Origin: CAYGTS01 sp964352905
GTDB taxonomy: Bacteria > Pseudomonadota > Gammaproteobacteria > JAHCLG01
Assembly: GCA_964352905.1 (NCBI GenBank)
Contig: CAYGTS010000094.1
Location: forward strand, 1 to 10,409
Length of the DNA stretch: 10,409 nucleotides
Direction of reading: 5' to 3'
Below, in pieces: positions 7,114 to 10,409 of the stretch. The position numbers were made by a program, and so were the translations under genes. The notes beneath the pieces were generated by a model. It was not told the DNA's origin, made no database searches, and saw only the letters and a program-made list of their open reading frames with translations. Positions within the stretch are counted from its first letter, which is position 1. The number at the start of each line of letters is the position of its first letter.

Positions 7114-7142
7114 TTGCAAAAAAGTAGCAGAATCGCTATGCT
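7114..7142 (+). promoter_or_regulatory. Likely sigma-70 promoter of the transsulfuration operon
   Basis: TTGCAA (7114-7119) and TATGCT (7137-7142) are separated by exactly 17 nt. Each box has four of six consensus bases. The ATG of cystathionine beta-synthase follows 33 nt after the -10 box, leaving a short leader with AAGGA at 7166-7170. The direct repeats at 7054-7100 lie just upstream of the -35 box, where an activator could sit. Confidence 0.5.
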
Positions 7143-7175
7143 ACGGCCATACAATAGAAAACAGTAAGGATCCGC

Positions 7176-8558
7176 ATGAAGCTTTATCAGAATACCTTAG
7201 ATATGATTGGCCACACGCCAATGTTACAAGTTAATAATATCGATACAGGCTGCTGCCAATTGTTTTTGAAACTCGAAATGCAAAATCCCGGTGGATCAAT
7301 TAAAGATCGTATCGCGCTCGCCATGATTAGTGATGCCGAGCAAAAAGGTTTGTTAAAGCCAGGCGGTACCATTGTTGAAGCGACTGCCGGTAACACCGGT
7401 TTAGGGTTAGCGCTGATTGCCACGTTAAAAGGGTATCGTTTGTTAATTGTCATGCCTGATAAAATGGGTAAGGAAAAAATTACCCATCTTAAAGCGATGG
7501 GGGCCGAAGTGATTACTACTCGCTCTGATGTTGAAAAAGGGCACCCTGATTATTACCAAGATTTAGCACAAAGTATTGCCGAAAAAACCGAAAATAGTTT
7601 TTATGTGAATCAATTTGCCAATCCGGTTAACCCACAATGCCATGAGTTAACCACCGCACCTGAAATCTGGCAACAAATGGATCAACGTTTAGATGCGATT
7701 GTTTACGGTATGGGTTCAACGGGTACCTTTAACGGTATTGCGCATTTTATGCAAAAAAATGCACCGAAGGTTGAAATGATTTTAGCCGATCCTAAAGGTT
7801 CGGTGTTGGCGGATCTGGTCAATAAAGGCGTTATGACTAAACCAGGTCGTTGGCTTGTTGAAGGCATTGGCGAAGATTTTGTGCCAGAAATTTGTGATTT
7901 AAACTTAGTCACTAAAGCCTACACCATTACCGATGCCGAATCATTTGCAGCGGCAAGAGAATTATTACTCAAGGAAGGTGTTTTAGCAGGTTCTTCCACA
8001 GGAACTCATTTGGCAGCTGCAATCAAGTATTGCCAGGAACAAACTGAACCCAAAAGAGTTGTGACATTTGCCTGTGACACGGGTAATAAATATTTATCAA
8101 AAATGTTTAATGATGAGTGGATGTGGAATCAAGGTTTTCTGGAACGTGAAGAATACGGTGATTTACGCGATGTGATTGCTCGCCCTTTTCACAAACATGC
8201 TACGACTATTATCAGCCCGAATGAGCCGATTGCCACCGCACATAAACACATGCTAACCTTTGGCATTTCGCAATTACCGATTATAGAAAACAAAAAATTG
8301 GTTGGCATGATTTGTGAGGCCGATATTTTGCAATCTGTTTTTACTGATGCAGATTTTACTAAACCAGTTAATTCATTAATGATGGCTGATTTTGGCAAAG
8401 CACCTTGCAATACCTCGATTGAAGTGTTATTGCCTATGTTTAATAAATATCAAGCTATCGCGATTATGCAGGATGATGATTTCTTAGGTTTAATTACTGC
8501 AATTGACTTAATTAATTATCAACGTCGTTTACAATTGAAAAAAGAAGCATCCCAATGA
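7176..8558 (+). CDS. Cystathionine beta-synthase with C-terminal CBS domain pair
   Basis: This PLP enzyme of the fold-type II family condenses serine with homocysteine to cystathionine, the first step of reverse transsulfuration. It has 460 residues. The catalytic part spans about 1-325: Lys43 in NPGGSIKDRIA forms the Schiff base, EATAGNTG (69-76) is the substrate loop, and GMGSTGT (178-184) binds the PLP phosphate. Two CBS motifs follow at about 335-455 (ISQLPIIENKKLVGMICEAD and IAIMQDDDFLGLITAIDL), a ligand-sensing pair as in eukaryotic enzymes. No N-terminal haem segment is present. AAGGA lies 5 nt before the ATG. The stop overlaps the start of the cystathionine gamma-lyase gene (ATGA), which supports this role over cysteine synthase, a close relative that normally lacks the CBS pair. 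Confidence 0.93.
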   Translation: MKLYQNTLDMIGHTPMLQVNNIDTGCCQLFLKLEMQNPGGSIKDRIALAMISDAEQKGLLKPGGTIVEATAGNTGLGLALIATLKGYRLLIVMPDKMGKEKITHLKAMGAEVITTRSDVEKGHPDYYQDLAQSIAEKTENSFYVNQFANPVNPQCHELTTAPEIWQQMDQRLDAIVYGMGSTGTFNGIAHFMQKNAPKVEMILADPKGSVLADLVNKGVMTKPGRWLVEGIGEDFVPEICDLNLVTKAYTITDAESFAAARELLLKEGVLAGSSTGTHLAAAIKYCQEQTEPKRVVTFACDTGNKYLSKMFNDEWMWNQGFLEREEYGDLRDVIARPFHKHATTIISPNEPIATAHKHMLTFGISQLPIIENKKLVGMICEADILQSVFTDADFTKPVNSLMMADFGKAPCNTSIEVLLPMFNKYQAIAIMQDDDFLGLITAIDLINYQRRLQLKKEASQ

Positions 8559-9715
8559 AAAAACACCACTTTGCCACGCGCGCTATTCATGCCGGCCAAG
8601 CACCTGAACCCGTTACCGGTGCAGTGATGCCTCCCATTTTTGCTACTTCAACTTATGCGCAAAAAAGCCCAGGGGAACATACAGGTTTTGAATATTCACG
8701 TACCAAAAATCCCACACGTTCGGCGTATGAAAATTGTGTTGCTGATTTAGAAAATGGTAAAGCCGGTTTTGCCTTTGCTTCTGGCATGGCAGCAACCGAT
8801 ACCATTTTGGCGTTGCTTGATCACGGAGATCATGTGATTGCAATGGATGATCTTTATGGTGGTAGTTTTCGTTTGTTTGATAAGGTGCGCCAACGTACCA
8901 GTGGTTTGCAATTTAATTTTTGTGATTTATCGAACCCAGAAAATTTAGCCAAAGCCTTAACTGATCAAACTAAAATGATTTGGGTTGAATCCCCAACTAA
9001 CCCCATGCTTAAAATTGTTGATTTACAAATCATTGCTGATTTTGCGAAAAAACATCGCTTAATTGCCGTGATGGATAATACCTTTGCCACACCCTATCTA
9101 CAAAATCCGCTCGATTATGGTTTTGATATCGTGACACATTCGGCCACCAAATATATTAATGGTCATTCCGATATTGTGGGTGGTATTTGTGTGGTAGGCG
9201 ATAATAGCGAGCTCATCGAAAAAATCGGCTTTTTACAAAATTCGATTGGCGCAATTGCTGGCCCATTCGATAGCTTCTTAGCGTTACGCGGGGTGAAAAC
9301 CTTAGCATTGCGCATGCAAAGACATTGTGATAGCGCGGCTAAAATTGCGCATTGGCTCACGCAACATAAACAAGTCACACAGGTTATTTATCCAGGACTT
9401 GAAACGCACCCACAACATGCCTTAGCTGCGAAGCAGTTCAAACATGGCTTTGGCGGTATTATTTCGATGGAATTGCAAGGCGATTTACAAACCGCAAAAC
9501 GCTTTTTATCAAACTGTCATTTGTTTACCTTGGCCGAAAGTTTAGGCGGCGTTGAAAGTTTAATTGAGCATCCTGCCATTATGACACATGCCTCCGTGCC
9601 GGCACAAAAGCGCGCCGAACTAGGCATTAGCGATACGTTTATTCGTTTATCAGTTGGTGTTGAAGATTGTGATGATTTGATTGCGGATTTAGAGCAAGCA
9701 CTTGCGGCGGGATAA
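8555..9715 (+). CDS. Cystathionine gamma-lyase (Cys/Met metabolism PLP enzyme)
   Basis: This PLP enzyme of fold type I splits cystathionine to cysteine, 2-oxobutyrate and ammonia, the second step of reverse transsulfuration. It has 386 residues, the family's usual length. Visible motifs are FEYSRTKNPTR (45-55), FASGMAA (74-80), MDDLYGG (97-103) with the cofactor-stacking Tyr101, Asp174 in VMDNTFATPYLQ, and the Schiff-base Lys199 in HSATKYINGHSD. The C-terminal part has LFTLAESLGGVESLIEHPAIMTHASV and LGISDTFIRLSVGVED, which reads more like cystathionine gamma-lyase than cystathionine gamma-synthase. The two are hard to separate by sequence, so MetB is the alternative. The ATGA overlap with cystathionine beta-synthase implies translational coupling and favours the lyase. 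A MITE starts 16 nt after the stop. Confidence 0.92.
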   Translation: MKKHHFATRAIHAGQAPEPVTGAVMPPIFATSTYAQKSPGEHTGFEYSRTKNPTRSAYENCVADLENGKAGFAFASGMAATDTILALLDHGDHVIAMDDLYGGSFRLFDKVRQRTSGLQFNFCDLSNPENLAKALTDQTKMIWVESPTNPMLKIVDLQIIADFAKKHRLIAVMDNTFATPYLQNPLDYGFDIVTHSATKYINGHSDIVGGICVVGDNSELIEKIGFLQNSIGAIAGPFDSFLALRGVKTLALRMQRHCDSAAKIAHWLTQHKQVTQVIYPGLETHPQHALAAKQFKHGFGGIISMELQGDLQTAKRFLSNCHLFTLAESLGGVESLIEHPAIMTHASVPAQKRAELGISDTFIRLSVGVEDCDDLIADLEQALAAG

Positions 9716-9731
9716 ATATTTACCGTTTGCC

Positions 9732-9911
9732 GTAACTACTCACTCCGTAGCAGGGAACGTTCATATTTGGGCTAAAAACGGCGAAAATCTTTTATCGAAA
9801 TGCGAGACTTTATCACTTATAAACTGCGCTTTCTCAAAAACATTTTCGCCGTTTTTATCGCCGAATCTGAACGTTCTGACCAATATAAAGCTAAAGGGGG
9901 TGAGCAGATAC
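9732..9911 (-). mobile_element. Full-length palindromic MITE-like element after the cystathionine gamma-lyase gene
   Basis: This 180-bp copy is in the opposite orientation to those at 3970 and 5173. On the + strand it starts GTAACTACTCACTCCGTAG and ends GGGTGAGCAGATAC. The flanks CGTTTGCC (9724-9731) and CGTTTGCT (9912-9919) are a target duplication with one mismatch. The inner stem pairs 9774-9793 with 9837-9856, with one mismatch, and the apical stem is TTTAT (9809-9813) with ATAAA (9819-9823). It fills the space between two convergent genes. Confidence 0.92.
9774..9856. terminator. Possible bidirectional terminator formed by the MITE hairpin
   Basis: The stem has a GC core (CGGCG/CGCCG) flanked outside by AAAAA on one side and TTTTT on the other, so it looks like an intrinsic terminator on either strand. 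The position between the converging gamma-lyase and membrane-protein genes fits. Against it, the loop is about 43 nt, longer than in typical terminators. Confidence 0.4.
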
Positions 9912-9943
9912 CGTTTGCTTTTAAATATGCGAACGGTATGATC

Positions 9944-10264
9944 TCACTGCCCCAATGAAAATATCATCAAAAACGCCATAATACCCCAGGCGACCCACGC
10001 CATTAACACGGGTATGGCCAATGATTTTTGCTTATTGCCTTTACGATAAAACAAGCGCATCAAACCATAACCTAGCAGAGTTAAAATAAAAACCGCCAAT
10101 GCCACACCTAGGGTTTTCCCTATCTGCACGGCATTCGGTGATTGCGCCGCATAGTGTTGCATATCTTGGCTAAAATCAAGCGCTACCCTGTCTTTTAAGA
10201 GATAGCCTAAAATAATCGATGCAATAAAGATTAATACCCAATTTAAAAAAGTTGATTTGGTCAC
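9944..10264 (-). CDS. Small integral membrane protein of unknown function
   Basis: I do not recognise this 106-residue protein. Three hydrophobic helices are visible, at about residues 7-23 (LNWVLIFIASIILGYLL), 52-71 (LGVALAVFILTLLGYGLMRL) and 83-103 (AIPVLMAWVAWGIMAFLMIF). A polar loop of about 28 residues (KDRVALDFSQDMQHYAAQSP) separates helices 1 and 2, and a basic stretch (RKGNKQK) separates helices 2 and 3. By the positive-inside rule, the basic loop faces the cytoplasm and the first loop the periplasm. The start is a GTG, preceded by GGGGAG at 10277-10272 with a 7-nt gap, which supports a real gene. It converges on the transsulfuration operon, and no functional link is visible. Confidence 0.75.
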   Translation of the reverse strand: MTKSTFLNWVLIFIASIILGYLLKDRVALDFSQDMQHYAAQSPNAVQIGKTLGVALAVFILTLLGYGLMRLFYRKGNKQKSLAIPVLMAWVAWGIMAFLMIFSLGQ

Positions 10265-10271
10265 AGCAGCA

Positions 10272-10277
10272 CTCCCC
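10272..10277 (-). promoter_or_regulatory. Ribosome binding site supporting a GTG start
   Basis: GGGGAG on the - strand lies 7 nt before the GTG at 10264. It is the main evidence that the small membrane protein is translated from this non-ATG start. Confidence 0.65.
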
Positions 10278-10314
10278 TTATTTACAGTAATTCCCGGCGT
10301 GATGCTGAATGATT

Positions 10315-10331
10315 CAAGAACGGTCAGATTT
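10315..10331 (+). mobile_element. Short remnant of a MITE left arm
   Basis: CAAGAACGGTCAGATTTG differs at one position from CAAGAACGTTCAGATTTG in the left arm of the copy at 3970-4148. No terminal repeat or inner stem is attached, so it is a fragment of an old copy, or at this length possibly chance. Confidence 0.4.
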
Positions 10332-10356
10332 GAGGCAAAGTCACGTTAAAAATTCC

Positions 10357-10409
10357 GTAACTATTCACCATGTAGATGGGAACGCCCATATTTGGGCTAA
10401 AAACGGCGA
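10357..10409 (-). mobile_element. MITE-like element cut by the window end
   Basis: The sequence starts GTAACTATTCACC and continues GGGAACGCCCATATTTGGGC into TAAAAACGGCGA. This is the same order and orientation as the first 50 or so bases of the copy at 9732-9911. The rest of the hairpin and the second target repeat lie beyond the window. If the family rule holds, the left target repeat is AAAATTCC (10349-10356). Confidence 0.85.

Noticed and set aside
6954..7154. 66-codon open frame on the - strand upstream of the kinase
   Set aside because: It overlaps the promoter and operator-like region, has no ribosome binding site and no recognisable motif. Its hydrophobic end is out of frame with the kinase, while the kinase frame itself is open there.
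9702..9941. 79-codon open frame running through the MITE after the gamma-lyase gene
   Set aside because: It starts inside the lyase gene in another frame and is made almost wholly of element sequence. Similar short frames appear in every copy because the palindrome has few stops, so this is not evidence of a protein.

Overview
The window looks like a piece of a gammaproteobacterial chromosome of moderate to low GC. The order rplY (as the long, CTC-type L25), pth, ychF is the usual gammaproteobacterial order, and the protein sequences fit that class. A member of the Legionellales or a similar host-associated lineage would fit the density of small repeats, but I cannot prove the order or genus from the sequence.

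Layout from left to right. Bases 12-50 hold a decayed arm of a small repeat element. A compact housekeeping operon on the + strand follows: ribosomal protein L25/CTC (80-727), peptidyl-tRNA hydrolase (733-1329) and the GTPase/ATPase YchF (1345-2436). Next come a membrane-anchored alpha/beta hydrolase (2581-3510) and a class A beta-lactamase gene (3636-4707) that is split by an inserted element. Convergent to these, on the - strand, is a two-component pair: a CHASE-type sensor histidine kinase (5308-6957) followed by a single-domain response regulator (4753-5121), with another element copy between them. A divergent promoter region (7011-7175) leads to cystathionine beta-synthase (7176-8558) and cystathionine gamma-lyase (8555-9715). 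These overlap by 4 bases and together form a reverse transsulfuration operon that makes cysteine from homocysteine and serine. After another element copy comes a small three-helix membrane protein on the - strand (9944-10264), and the window ends inside yet another copy.

The most notable signal is not a gene. It is a family of about 180-bp palindromic, non-coding elements (MITE-like). Three copies are full length: 3970-4148, 5173-5351 and 9732-9911. One is internally deleted (3532-3611), one is cut by the window end (10357-10409), and there are decayed fragments at 12-50 and 10315-10331. The full copies have ends of the type GTAACTGCTCA and are flanked by 8-bp target duplications (ACTCCATC, GCGGCAAA and CGTTTGC+1), so they moved by transposition. 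Their long inner hairpin shows compensatory base changes between copies.

Two insertions have visible effects on genes. Removing the copy at 3970-4148 together with one target repeat restores a 294-residue class A beta-lactamase with every catalytic motif. Removing the copy at 5173-5351 restores a different kinase C-terminus (LPRVIDRTAQ) and a 17-nt kinase-regulator gap. The insertion therefore replaced the kinase tail with element-encoded residues and put a terminator-like hairpin inside the operon.
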